Shown: positions 1 to 10,636 of the stretch, piece after piece | Numbering within the stretch: position 1 is the stretch's first letter | Layout of the letters: every line of letters starts with the position of its first letter | NCBI RefSeq assembly: GCF_902459465.1 | Contig: NC_047082.1 | Span: 186,001 to 250,000, forward strand | Reading direction: 5' to 3' | DNA from: Asterias rubens | Taxonomy: Eukaryota; Echinodermata; Asteroidea; Forcipulatida; Asteriidae | Length of the DNA stretch: 64,000 nucleotides | The notes under the pieces: generated by a model | What the model saw: only the letters and a program-made list of their open reading frames with translations | Told to the model about the DNA's origin: nothing | Databases searched by the model: none | Translations under genes and position numbers: made by a program

Positions 1-925
1 AGTCCTTTGATCCCATCGGACTTGGCTATCTTGGTCAGGCAATCTCCCAGTCCCTTGAACTCACGACCACCACCAGCTTTTCCGACATCAGCGGCCAAGC
101 GAGTCCTGGCGAAGTCCAAGGGATACACAAAGCATAAGGAGGTTGCACCAGCAGCGCCACCAGAGGCAAGGTTGCCAGCAAAGTAGCGAGGGAACTGTTT
201 ATTCTTGTCGACACCACTCAGAAAGATCTGCTTGTACTTGTCCTTGAATGCAAAGTTGAGAGCTTGAGTTGGAAAGTAGCGGATGACATTGGCTAGATTG
301 CCACGCCACAATGAGTTGAATCCTTGTTCTTTGGTTACACGAGAGAAGCAGTCAACGATGCCCTTGTACTGCTTGTCAGCTGCAATCTGGGTAGAAGCAG
401 CCTGAACCTGTTGACAAGGAAACAATAAAGTATACAATTAGGTAAATCATCACAGGTACCTTCTTCGATCAAACGAGGAGGAGGAAATTGTAAAGACATT
501 TCAGTTTCAATATTTATAGATGTGGGAGGAAAGCCCGAGAGGAAAAGTATTGTTCCAGGGCAAACTCGCGCAGTCAGGTAGGGACTGACAACCATAGTGC
601 CCCGTGTTGGATTCGAACCGGGGTCCCAGAGGTGGAACTTGGAAGGGAAGACAAGACCAACCGGGGGGGGGGGGCGGTGTGGTCAAGTCACAAATAATAT
701 TACGATAATTTATCCCTCAATGTATTCACAACTATTTAAACAAACAGCCAGCAAAATACTGAAATAAAATTACAACAATCGCTTGTTGTTGTGATATTGT
801 TTTTAGAAACTTACTTGGAGCAGGAGTTTAACACGTTCAATTGGTGCTACTGCAGTCTTGGAGATAGCTGCAGCAGTCCCACCGGCCATCAAATCCTTCA
901 TGAAAGAAACCGCGTCGAAACCCAT
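1..925 (-). CDS. ADP/ATP translocase (SLC25A4/5/6 type), 5' part, two exons
   Basis: Mitochondrial inner-membrane carrier that exchanges cytosolic ADP for matrix ATP. Exon 1 is 925..815, starting [20 protein letters not shown] and running through the first carrier signature [10 protein letters not shown]; its donor is GTAAG just below 815. Exon 2 begins at 407 after a CAG acceptor (V-Q-A-A-S-T-Q) and stays open to base 1. It carries [44 protein letters not shown], then the second repeat with [11 protein letters not shown]. Together these give about 172 of the roughly 300 residues usual for the family; the third repeat and the RRRMMM signature lie outside the window. The start Met is the family's normal start. 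The intron (408..814) holds a tRNA-like SINE. The neighbour on the other strand starts about 1 kb away, so the two may share a divergent promoter. The paralogue cannot be decided. Confidence 0.96.
450..660 (-). mobile_element. tRNA-derived SINE copy
   Basis: Read on the minus strand, this has a pol III B-box-like GGTTCGAATCC (about 622..609) followed by a body that includes AGTCCCTACCTGACTG. The same body recurs at 11340-11465. It lies inside the carrier-gene intron, next to a poly-G run at 661-673. Confidence 0.6.
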
Positions 926-1898
926 GATGGAGGATGGTGCTCTCCGCCTCAGCTTTCAAGAGTAAATTAAAGAAAGTTGAAGGAAAGTTGGAATCCGGAT
1001 GAAATCTCTGAATGGAACGGAGAGTTGATGAAGCGTCTAGCTAGAAACTTCAGAAGACACGGTGCAGGAGGAAGATGTGACTGTTGTTAGCAACGCTTTC
1101 TTGATGGTTGCTAAGTCTTCACACGCCCGAGGATGCGGGTAACATTGTCCTCCAAGTTAACTAATCACAAAATTTACTTGGGAGTAATATAAAATTTCCG
1201 AATGGTATCCGGAAATATTTATGAACCTCTCTTTGATTTGATTTTTAGAGGGATTGTCATGAAACTACTTTGGTTACACTTCGTACACACTGCAAGCGAA
1301 GTAATAACAAACTACGCTCGCGCGTGAACGCACGGGAAAGAACGGGAAACGCTCGCGTATAGGGCTTATCATAATGGAGTTTTTGTCTTGAAGTATAATG
1401 ATTATTATTTTAATGATTTGTTTTTTTGAATCGGAACTACTGTAAAGTCGAGGCAATATACTCTAGACTTAAGTAATGTCACGTTGTTCGCAATTAAAAG
1501 GTAGGCCAAGTTATAACTATAAAACCACAACAAAAACACTACCAAACACTGAACATTTAACAACAATAATATCAGCGATAAAAAATTAAAAAAACAATGA
1601 ACGAAAAAACCTTTCAACTACGCGCACATCAATTTGGGCGCGAAATGTACGCGAGCGTCATGACATCGCGTATAGCATCTTACGGAAATATCAGACGCTA
1701 AAAAGAAAAAATGGCAAACTTATCAAAACTTATCCAATTTTCCCGTAGTTCAGAATACAAAATAAGATTATGTAACTTCTGTTGTTTCTTGGAATAATCT
1801 CTGTTTAGAATCCATGTGGTTGGAGACGAAGGGGGGCAGTCGTACGAAGTAGAAAGATGTTTTGCCACAAAAAGCTGCAGTGACTCATTTTCTCGGCA
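926..1898. promoter_or_regulatory. divergent intergenic region between the ADP/ATP carrier and the KH gene
   Basis: About 970 bases separate the two start codons, on opposite strands. The region must hold both 5' UTRs and promoters, since no other coding region is seen in it. No clear TATA box was identified. Short open frames here are A/T-rich and lack coding character. The 5' UTR of the KH gene probably begins near 1800. Confidence 0.5.
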
Positions 1899-4805
1899 AT
1901 GATCGTGTAAGTTTCTTATTCATGTTAGTCCAATTGTCATTATTGATCTTGTGGATTGCTTTGTGTATTGCCCCCCCCCTCCCCTCTAAAACTATCGGGT
2001 TAGATGAAAACAAGCAGTATCGAAAGTGCTTTTCATTCCCTGGGTGGGAACCCTATACAGAATTTACATCTGACTAATTTCCTGGTCAGAATTACCCCAA
2101 ATCTGGGTCAAGTGACCCAGACATGGCTCAACTTGAAGTGGAACCCGAGTTAAAAAACAATTTAATTGAAGTAGGGACTGAAATCTGGCCACGATCTGAG
2201 GAGGGATCCAAACCGTAGTCCAATAAGTGAAAGACCCAGGGAGGGTTGAGAAACGTTACTGAGTACGCGTCTCAGTTAGATTCAAATATTTGGAGATCTT
2301 CCGTAACCGGAAAACTTTGAGTGGAAAGTTTCTTGAAAAGCATTTTACAATCCAAAGCATCACCCTGTTATTAATGTGTAACTTCCATTTCACAATCTAA
2401 AAATGCTGTACTTCTTACCAAGAAAGTTTTTGTTGCCATAAGTTTTCAGAGTCATTACCGAATGTATACAAACCTTTTTAAACCTTGCATGGATGTGTTA
2501 AAGGGAGATATAGTCCAAATAATAAAACTAAACTTTGTAGAGTGACTTTTACATCCACTTTCAGTGATGTAGCCGTGTCTGTGTTGCTGTTAGCCGTCAC
2601 ATCTATCATACAGTATTACCGCAAGTTAGCTCAGACCAAGGCACAGCTTCATGAGGAATATGAGCTCAAGCTAGCCCAGTGTCAGAAGGAACTTAAAGAT
2701 GCACATAGATTCATTGCGATACTTGAGAAGGAAATGAAAAAATGTTTCAAGGAATTGCTACGGGGGTAAGTTTGTTTGTTTGTTTGTGTTTGTTTGTTTG
2801 TTTGTTTGTTTGTTTGTTTGTTTGTTTGTTTGTTTGTTTGTTTGTTTGTTTGTTTGTTTGTTTTAATGGAAAACTTAATCAAAAGGTGATACAAAATAAT
2901 TTCTTATTTTTTGTAGGAAGGGGCTTTATCATCAAGTATGTAAAGACATTGCAACCCAAACATGTGGCGTCACGAATAAAGTTTCAATGATGTCTGTAGA
3001 TGACCTAGAGATTATTGCAGTAAACATCATTCAATCTCAAAGCAAGGAGAAGACGAGAACTGGAGCAAACCGGTCCAAACTAGATCCAGGTAGTTCGGAA
3101 GACAAGGATTATATGTGTACAGAGGTTGATAACCATCCCAATGTGTCTGAATCTGAGAGGACAGTAAAAGAGAACCAAATAGAACCAGTTGAAACTGGTC
3201 AATACTGCCCTGTTACTGTTGAGGGGTCAGGTGATGAAAACTGCGCAAATAACACTCAGGAAAAGATGCAATCACAAGTTATCCGTTCAAAATATGTATC
3301 ACTGCCACATGAAAAAGCTGGAATTCACCAAGATTGCGGAAAGCTATATATGCAAAATGAAGAATTCCTGGACCTTCTACTGATGGAAGATGCTCTGCTT
3401 GACAACGGCCCTTTGAGCGACACAGCTGCATCTGAGGACCTCAATATAGCACTAGAGGAAACAAGTGTAGGAGGGTTGTCTCAAACGAGACCAGAACTGA
3501 TTGTAGATTGCGGTGTTTCAAAGTAAGTCATTCTGTGGTTATGTTTAAAATAAAATGTTCCAGTTGTGTTGCTTGTATTGTTTTCCACAATAGATGCACT
3601 GCCCAGTGTATACATAAACAATATTATTTTAAGCAATTAGCTGAATTGGACAAGCGTCAGCTTTTATAAAACTGCATTTATAAGCATAAAAAGTAGCTTA
3701 GCAAACTACAAAATTATGATTGCCAGTTTCTCCAATTTGTGACTTGTATTCTGCTCAAGTTGTTCAGCAATATTTTCTCATTTTTGTGTCTTGCATTGAC
3801 ATAGTCTCTTAAGTAAAGACTTTCTATATTTTGTTCAGACGACATGCCCCTAGCCTGGAGTCCTTCACATACTATTGCAGCATGGATAACTATGATCTAG
3901 TAACGGGACCAAAGGTGAGCTAATGTAATGTAGCTTCCGCACACTAAACGATCCAATGTTTTAAAGTTTCAATTCGGGGCACAGCAAGAGATCGGAAATG
4001 TTTGATTTAATTTCTAGAGGGTCAGAGTAGACCTCTCATTTCATAGAAGAGAACCAACGCACAACCCTAATCACTTTATGGAAAGGATGGAAACTTTAAT
4101 CAATCTTTTTTTACTGCATAATTCTTAGGGAAGGAATTTGCAGTTTTTACAGCAGGCGTTTGGAGTGCAAGTTGTCGTCCTGCAGGATGACCCAAGATAT
4201 AAGAGCCTAAATGTAGTAGGTAAATAAATTACTTTGGTATTTTCATCATGTTATTTTCTTCACCAGTAGAAGTATTCCTTTTTTCTGGGACATGCAATTA
4301 GATTTTTTCTTCATAAACATTATAGACACTTAATACATAAAGTTAAGAGACACTTAATATTCATAAAATTTGGAGGCACTATATATTTATAAAGTTTGGA
4401 GGCACGTAATATTCATAAAGTTTGGAGGCACTTAATATTCAAACATTTTGCAGACACTTGCTGAAGAAGAACCTGCTCGCAAACTTCAGTCCTTCACATT
4501 CGAGGAGCCTTTATCTCAAGGAGCTGCACCTAGGATGTGGAATACTCGTCCTAAGAACATCAAACAGTCTCCCTCAGTAGCCACCAGGAGGTTCTCTGAT
4601 GCTCGAAGAAATGAGTTTTGATTTGACGCTTGTACGATTGATTAGTGTAATAAATTTGGTAATTTGAGTGTTTTTCCCTCCCCATTCAGGTACGACAATT
4701 CAGCTGACTGAAGCCAGGAACTACCTGGAGAATGGCGTATTAGGACGGATTGTTGAGCGTGATTTGACCAGGGTCTTAAACTCCAACAGCCATGGGACTT
4801 GGTAG
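1899..4805 (+). CDS. membrane-anchored coiled-coil protein with C-terminal KH domain, unrecognised gene
   Basis: Exons: 1899-1906, 2565-2765, 2917-3522, 3839-3914, 4129-4219, 4690-4805; 365 codons plus stop with no frame break. The N-terminus (MIVDVAVSVLLLAVTSIIQ, residues 1-19) is a short hydrophobic anchor, followed by a charged heptad-like stretch to about residue 66 (coiled coil). A long acidic, low-complexity middle runs to about 271. The C-terminus reads as a type I KH fold: GPKG loop at 295-298, then RNLQFLQQAFGVQVVV, DDPRYKSLNVVGT and TEARNYLE. KH domains bind single-stranded RNA or DNA. AKAP1 and TDRKH also combine an N-terminal anchor with KH, but I see no Tudor domain, so I do not name it. 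The start Met is formed only after splicing of exon 1; no other in-frame Met explains the hydrophobic start. Exon structure is inferred, not proven. Confidence 0.72.
2767..2861 (+). repeat. (TTTG)n microsatellite at a splice donor
   Basis: About 23 tandem TTTG units begin inside the splice donor GTAAGTTTG of the exon ending at 2765 and fill most of the 151-bp intron. Confidence 0.95.
4454..4621 (+). CDS. alternative terminal exon of the KH gene
   Basis: An open exon after a TTTTGCAG acceptor reads TLAEEEPARKLQSFTFEEP and ends in FSDARRNEF with TGA at 4619-4621. It fits phase 0, so it joins the preceding exon only if that exon stops at 4215 (donor GTAGGT) rather than 4219 (donor GTAAAT). The product would be 381 residues, with the KH fold cut before its last strand and helix. 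An AATAAA lies 28 bases after the stop. Confidence 0.55.
   Translation, partial: TLAEEEPARKLQSFTFEEPLSQGAAPRMWNTRPKNIKQSPSVATRRFSDARRNEF
4649..4654 (+). terminator. polyadenylation signal AATAAA, proximal
   Basis: Canonical hexamer 28 bases after the TGA of the alternative terminal exon. It would give that exon its own mRNA end. Confidence 0.5.
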
Positions 4806-4828
4806 TCAGTTTATTGAAGCCTCATCCA

Positions 4829-4834
4829 AATAAA
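4829..4834 (+). terminator. polyadenylation signal AATAAA, distal
   Basis: Canonical hexamer 24 bases after the TAG of the KH-completing last exon. Confidence 0.5.
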
Positions 4835-4903
4835 CCATGTGAACTAGATTTGTACAATGTCTGGTACAATGACTTGCTTAGTCACAAGTTACCGCTTAAT
4901 TCA

Positions 4904-5112
4904 ACTTCCTCAGACTATCGAGACAGTCATGTCACATGACTCGGGGCAAGCTTTTGCATATTTTTGTAAGAGATGGTGAACACCAGTACACATTTCTGAA
5001 TGAACATGTTTGGCACAACCATGGTTTGCTCATGTGGAGGTTGCTATGCAAAAGCTTGCTCTGAACCACTTGACATGGCAACTGTCTCTATAGTCTGAAG
5101 AACTCAAATATC
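4904..5112. mobile_element. palindromic MITE-like element
   Basis: The left end, with CTCAGACTATCGAGACAGTC and a CAAGCTTTTGCATA block, is the approximate reverse complement of the right end (TATGCAAAAGCTTG, then GACATGGCAACTGTCTC and TAGTCTGAAGAACTC). A diverged half copy is at 11213-11275. No coding capacity. Confidence 0.75.
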
Positions 5113-6480
5113 GAAGGTAACTTGTAAGTAAGCAAGTCATTGTAAGAGACATTATTCAAATGAAACTCACAATATGGCTAATTGGCAGCCATTGCACCAG
5201 CTATGGCTTCAGCTTTATCATCATGTGAACTTCAAGCATTGAAGCATAGGAGGCCCATAGGATTACCCTTAGCAACAGCCGCAGCTATAGCCAATGTTGG
5301 TAAAACCAATTTGTCCCTTTTAAAGAAAGGGTCATAGATTGGTTTTTGTCACTGATTATTGATTTATAGGCCAGTAATCAATAAAAATACAATATACTAA
5401 AAAGAAGGAAACAGCTGTGTGAATTTTTTAACAACAATAACATAATTATCTTTATTAACAAGCTGCACATTGTATAATATCAAGAATAAGTATTAAAGCC
5501 AATTGGCAAAAGAATAAAGAATGTGTGTGTGTTAATACTCAAAACAATATAATCTGGAATGGCAATCATTTGTATTGGCTTCTTGCGAATTGTAATACAC
5601 ACCTCCACAAGATGTATCTACCATTTCCGCCATTTTAGAAATCAATAACTTTCTGTACATATGACTTAAAAAAATTGCGGACAAGATAGGCGCGTGAAAC
5701 AAGAGCACTACACTTCGTAACAGACTAAGCTTTTCCAACAAGTATTGGGCTCTTCTCCAAGCTCTGCTTACTAAGCACAGACAAATCTTGCTTAGTAGAA
5801 ATAGGTTACCAGCCAAAATACCATGTAATGTGCATTGCTCAGACTGGTTCCCTGCCTTTCCTATAATGATTTGGTAACCGCTATAGTTTTCTTAAACAGC
5901 TTTATGAAATTATTAATCTAATAAACCCCACTCCCCTGTAAAAAGACAACCTTAATCAATCACATTTAATATAAATTAAACAAAGAAAAATATACTTATT
6001 GTACAAATGATAAACATGAGATGCTTTAAACAAGTTTGCTATGCACTGATGTTCGTTACTAACATAGAGGGTGCGCACACAGCAGAAACTGTCAAAGATC
6101 ATATACCTTATGGCTAATACTCGGTGCGTGCGCATAATTTAAGGTTAATCAAAGAAACTTGACTAGAGGGGAATTTGAACTTGGGTCCTCCGGATTAATG
6201 TGCCATTGCTCAAAATCAACAAATATGTTTTACTTAAGAAAATGAAGGTTTCCTTTTGCCAAACAAATACTTTGAAGACCACTCTAACCAGGAGCTCCAA
6301 AATATGTTAAAGAAATTTTACAAAATCCAACTTGCACTAACGACCTTAAAGTCCGGAGTAGGCGTCATGTTTTGTTTACCCTTAACTGGGTTTTGCTGCC
6401 AAGGTAGCATAGTGCCTGGTGTTCCCTCACGGTAGCATACATTGCTTAGATTGCCTACCTTCCAGCGTTCATAACGTCAG
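5113..6480. other. intergenic region between the KH gene and SMC6
   Basis: No coding exon seen. It contains repeat fragments, including a block near 6273-6302 (CAAATACTTTGAAGACCACT) whose reverse complement is at 29180-29205 in a PPIE intron. A TTTATT at 5451-5456 (AATAAA on the minus strand) could be the SMC6 polyadenylation signal, giving a 3' UTR of about 1 kb; this is weakly supported. Confidence 0.5.
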
Positions 6481-9400
6481 TTAATCTCCATCATCATTTT
6501 CGTCACGGCGTGAGATTGGCTCGAAAGGCAGGACGCTTTGATCTTCACGGATTGGATCAGGCATACGAGAGATCCGCACCAAGGAATTAGTCCTGATTTT
6601 GCTGTAATGTGCAAATAAATCAGATTATTATGAAATGGTTTTACAAGTTAACTTAGAGTACACTCCTCCAAATTTACAATAACAATGATAATATATAGTC
6701 TTATATTGCGCATGTATCTACCATTAAGGTACTCAAGAGCTTTTGCTTGTGCAAAGAATCAGCCCTTACAGAAGCAGGGAATTCCACGCCTACGGTGGCA
6801 GTGAATTCCCCACTCACATCAAGCGTTTTATGAGTTAGCAGGGAATTTGTGCTTGTGCATGTGTGTACTCCATGTGACTAGGCAGGCACTCATCGCTTAC
6901 ACAGCTAGTACAGAAGTTCGATGCTTGCACTTAGTTGCGAATAGTAAATCGTAAGCCAGAATTCGGCGGTAAGCAGAACCATGAAATTGGGTCTTGTCCT
7001 TTTTCATTGTTCTCAGCGACAAGAATATAAGAAAAAGATTGAAGTCGGCTTTAGATTAAAAAGAAAGGAACACACCGATTGTTGTGAGAATACCATGATG
7101 TTATTAAACCTACCTCATGTCTAGAGGTGTGAGAAAGATGAACTGCCTCATTCGATTCTCCTTAGCAACCGTTAACATCAGGTCCATGCTGATTCGTCGA
7201 TTCACCATGTCCTGTAAACCAATCAGAATGATGCAATTCAAGTATGCAATAACTACTTAAAATCCATGACTTCATGCATCAACAACCACAACCATGTCAG
7301 CATGACAGAAAGTCTAAACCCCCTAATTTATTTAAAAAATACCCAGTCAGTATCCCTTGTGGTTTATTAATATTCGGGAAAAAACTTCACTCCTTTAAGC
7401 TGATCCCTGTGCTGATGCTTCCCAGGTTACTTCAGAGTAAAAGGCATGTCAAGAATACACTAAGCCAACATGATCCCAAATTGCTTCACAGTGCATTGAC
7501 TAGAGCGCCCTCTCTTGATTTTAAACAAACATTTCATGAGCCCATAGCTTCAATGCAACCCTGGCACCAGACTATTTCTCCTTCCAGCCTCACTCTGGTT
7601 CACATTGATTTGAATGGACAAAGACTTACCATGAATACATCAAACTCGTCTAGTGCCCTGAAGGGTGTCTCCATGCTTTCCCACAGTGCCATGATGAAAC
7701 ACACCGTGGAGAATGAACGTTCCCCTCCGGACAATGCCTTCATGTCCTGTGAGCCGACACCATCGCCCTGGGTGGGCTGCACCTGTAAACCAATTAGGAA
7801 AGAAACCCAGCAAGTCAAACAACTGTATCATTTCAAGGCACTGTCCTCGATTTCACAAAGAGTTAAGACTAGTCTTATCTCAAGTTAGGACAAGTAACCC
7901 GTCCTATTCTTAGGATTAGCCTTAGGTTTGTAATATACTAGGACTAGTCCTATCTTAGTGAAATAGAATCCCCAACTGGTAATTCCTCAAAACATGTATT
8001 ACCATAAAAACTTACTTGGTAACGAGCAATGGAGAGCTGTTGATAGTATACAAAAATGTGAGAAACAGCTCCCTCTGAAGATACGATAGTTTTTGAGAAG
8101 AGGTAATTTCTCACTCAAAGATTGTAAGCCTTTCTCAGGCATCTAAAAGAACACTAATTTGTCAAGTGTGTTTTCTTTCAACATTGATGACTTACACAGT
8201 TGCATACAGTTTAGTGATATTGGCAGCTGGACTCGAACCCACACTCTGCTGATCAGAAACAACAGAGCTTGAGTCCAGTTTGCTTGACCACTCAGCCATG
8301 ACACCCCATGAATATCAGTTGAAATCACTTACAGTGATTTGAAGCTCCCCTGTCTGATGCTGGAATTTGATCTTGCCGTTATAGCCACGTCTAGAGAGGG
8401 TCATGATGAAGAAGCACTTAGCACGAAGAGCAATGTGTCGACGCAAAATTAAGAAGGTGCTTTTACGAACTTCAAGAAGTGTATCCAGTTTCTGTTTAAA
8501 GAGAGAGAGATGGCATACTAAGTAAAATTCCCGTCCATAAGCACCTTTGACCTCGCATTCATTTCACATGGAGATTTACAGTCAAATCCTACATAAATGT
8601 ATACATCCAAAACAAATGCACGCTGCTGTATGCAAAGGATCGAAAGTGCAGCTGGCAAATATCACCTTGGACCAATCAAAACACAGATATGGAAAGCTTA
8701 CATCAAAGTTTATCAAATGAAATCATTGGTTCTGTAAAACCAATACCTATCTTTATCCTTGCAGATACATACAGGGTACCAGTTTACCCTAAAGATTGAT
8801 TCTAAAATTGTACCTTGATAAAGTTTTTGAACATAGTGAGCTCCTTTTTGATCTTTTTGTAGCTTTCTTTGGTTTGGTCATAAAGTCGGATTATCTGCTC
8901 TGGATCACCCTTACTGTAGATGATAGGAAAAATGGAGGAAAAAAAAACACAATGACGACCAAGAGAAAAAAAGAGAACAATAAAAAACAGGTAAAATCCA
9001 ATATATAACTATAGGTATTAACAATCAAACTAACCTGTGAACATTTCTGGTAGCATTTTTGAAATATAGCCCAAAATCTTGACAGATTATATCCAAGCAG
9101 GAACAATTAACAATAAATGGAATACACAATCTGAGAGACGTTACCGTCAGTAACGCTTCGCAGACTCAAAATTTGGGGGATAAAAGCTAAAACTTTTTCC
9201 ATATCTACAATTACTTCAAAGTGACATGATTCTGAAAATGCCTTATACTACTGAAAGCTGATGTACCAGGTAAGTTTGTTGTGCTATTAGTTTAAAGAGT
9301 GATTACCAAACCTATAATTGAACCCATGGTAATGAGAATGTCATTTATTTGATAAAGCAATAAGCAAGATTTACCTCTGTTGTTCCTTCTCTATTCGTTT

Positions 9401-10596
9401 AGTGATCTGGTCAATTTCGCTGTCGATATTCTGAGGTTTTCTGTTTGTCACAATCCGCTCTGCGTGGACTTGCTGAGCTAGGACTACCATTTCCTAGAAG
9501 AAAAAACAACAAATTAATACCACTTGGCAATACCCAGCATTTTGACGACATGTCAAATTTCACTCGTGTGTATATGTCCAAGTTTGATGTTTTACTGACC
9601 TGGACCTCTTTGGCTTTTTCATTATGTCTTCGTCCCATCCCTTTGATCTTGTCTAGATGTTCAGCCTTCTTACTGTTGTAATGACGCAAGTGACTCTTAG
9701 CTGATTCAATCTCTGTTGTTGCCGTCATTACATCATCCTGTAATAAAAGCAATTATAACATTTATAATAATAATGATATTGACTCTGCACTAATGCAAAA
9801 AAATAGAAGCCAAGAACCCAGATCTCAGACAAAAGTGTCATATTTAACTAACGCGCGCGTACTTTCAAATTGTATGTTTACCGCGACTAACTACACTACT
9901 AGTGCAGTTTGGCTCATCAATGACGCAGAACTAACGTTGACTAGACAGAGTTCAGACTAACGTAGTCGAACTATGGTCAACGATAATACTTGTGAGAACT
10001 TGACCCAGGTTGCCACAATGGGAGGTAAGTCTGAATGCTCCTAGATTCAAGCATACATGTACTATGGCATATTATCAGCCTTGGCTTTCAATTCACGATG
10101 ATAGTAACTCATATTTCCTCACAAGACAACACATCCCAGTGCTAATATTATGAGAACCTGTCATTTTCTTTGTTAAGTCCAGGTTTAATTTCAAAAAACG
10201 TTAATCTTAAAGAAAAACAATTATTCAAGAAGTCAACCCCCCCCCCCCTAACAGAATTATATATTGATATACCTTGTGGAAGCATGAAAACATTTTAGAA
10301 TACCAACTTGAAGTCAATGATTAAACTTCTCAACCCTAGTCTGAATCCACTTGTACCTTTATCGGTTCCACTTGATCAGCAAACTTTTTCATCTGCTCGT
10401 CCAGGGTGCGATATTCCTTGCTCATTTTCTCGTAATCCGTGTGGATTTCTTTGTAGTGTGCTCCAAGGACATCCAAGCTTTCTTGGTGAGCAACGATTTC
10501 TCTGGCAAGAGTTTCGACTTCTTCCTCTAGGGTGCTGACGTCGACCGGGGGAACATCTTCAATTGCTTCAAGCTGTTGTTTGTCCTGGAGATAAAA

Positions 10597-10636
<40 letters not shown>

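Noticed and set aside
35-595. Open frames overlapping the ADP/ATP carrier gene
   Set aside because: The first is a shifted frame of the carrier exon; the second covers a SINE in its intron.
1862-2077. Open frame starting at a TTG codon
   Set aside because: An in-frame TAG lies just upstream and there is no ATG. The region is better explained by the short first coding exon 1899-1906 followed by an intron.
7274-7913. Plus-strand open frames of 204 and 66 codons over the SMC6 3' exons
   Set aside because: They are antisense to the signature-motif exon of SMC6 (7782-7630) and to its introns. No independent coding evidence.
8205-8312. tRNA-Leu or tRNA-Ser gene on the minus strand
   Set aside because: A- and B-box-like segments exist, but no 7-bp acceptor stem, anticodon arm or T stem pairs. 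The same sequence recurs as part of longer SINEs.
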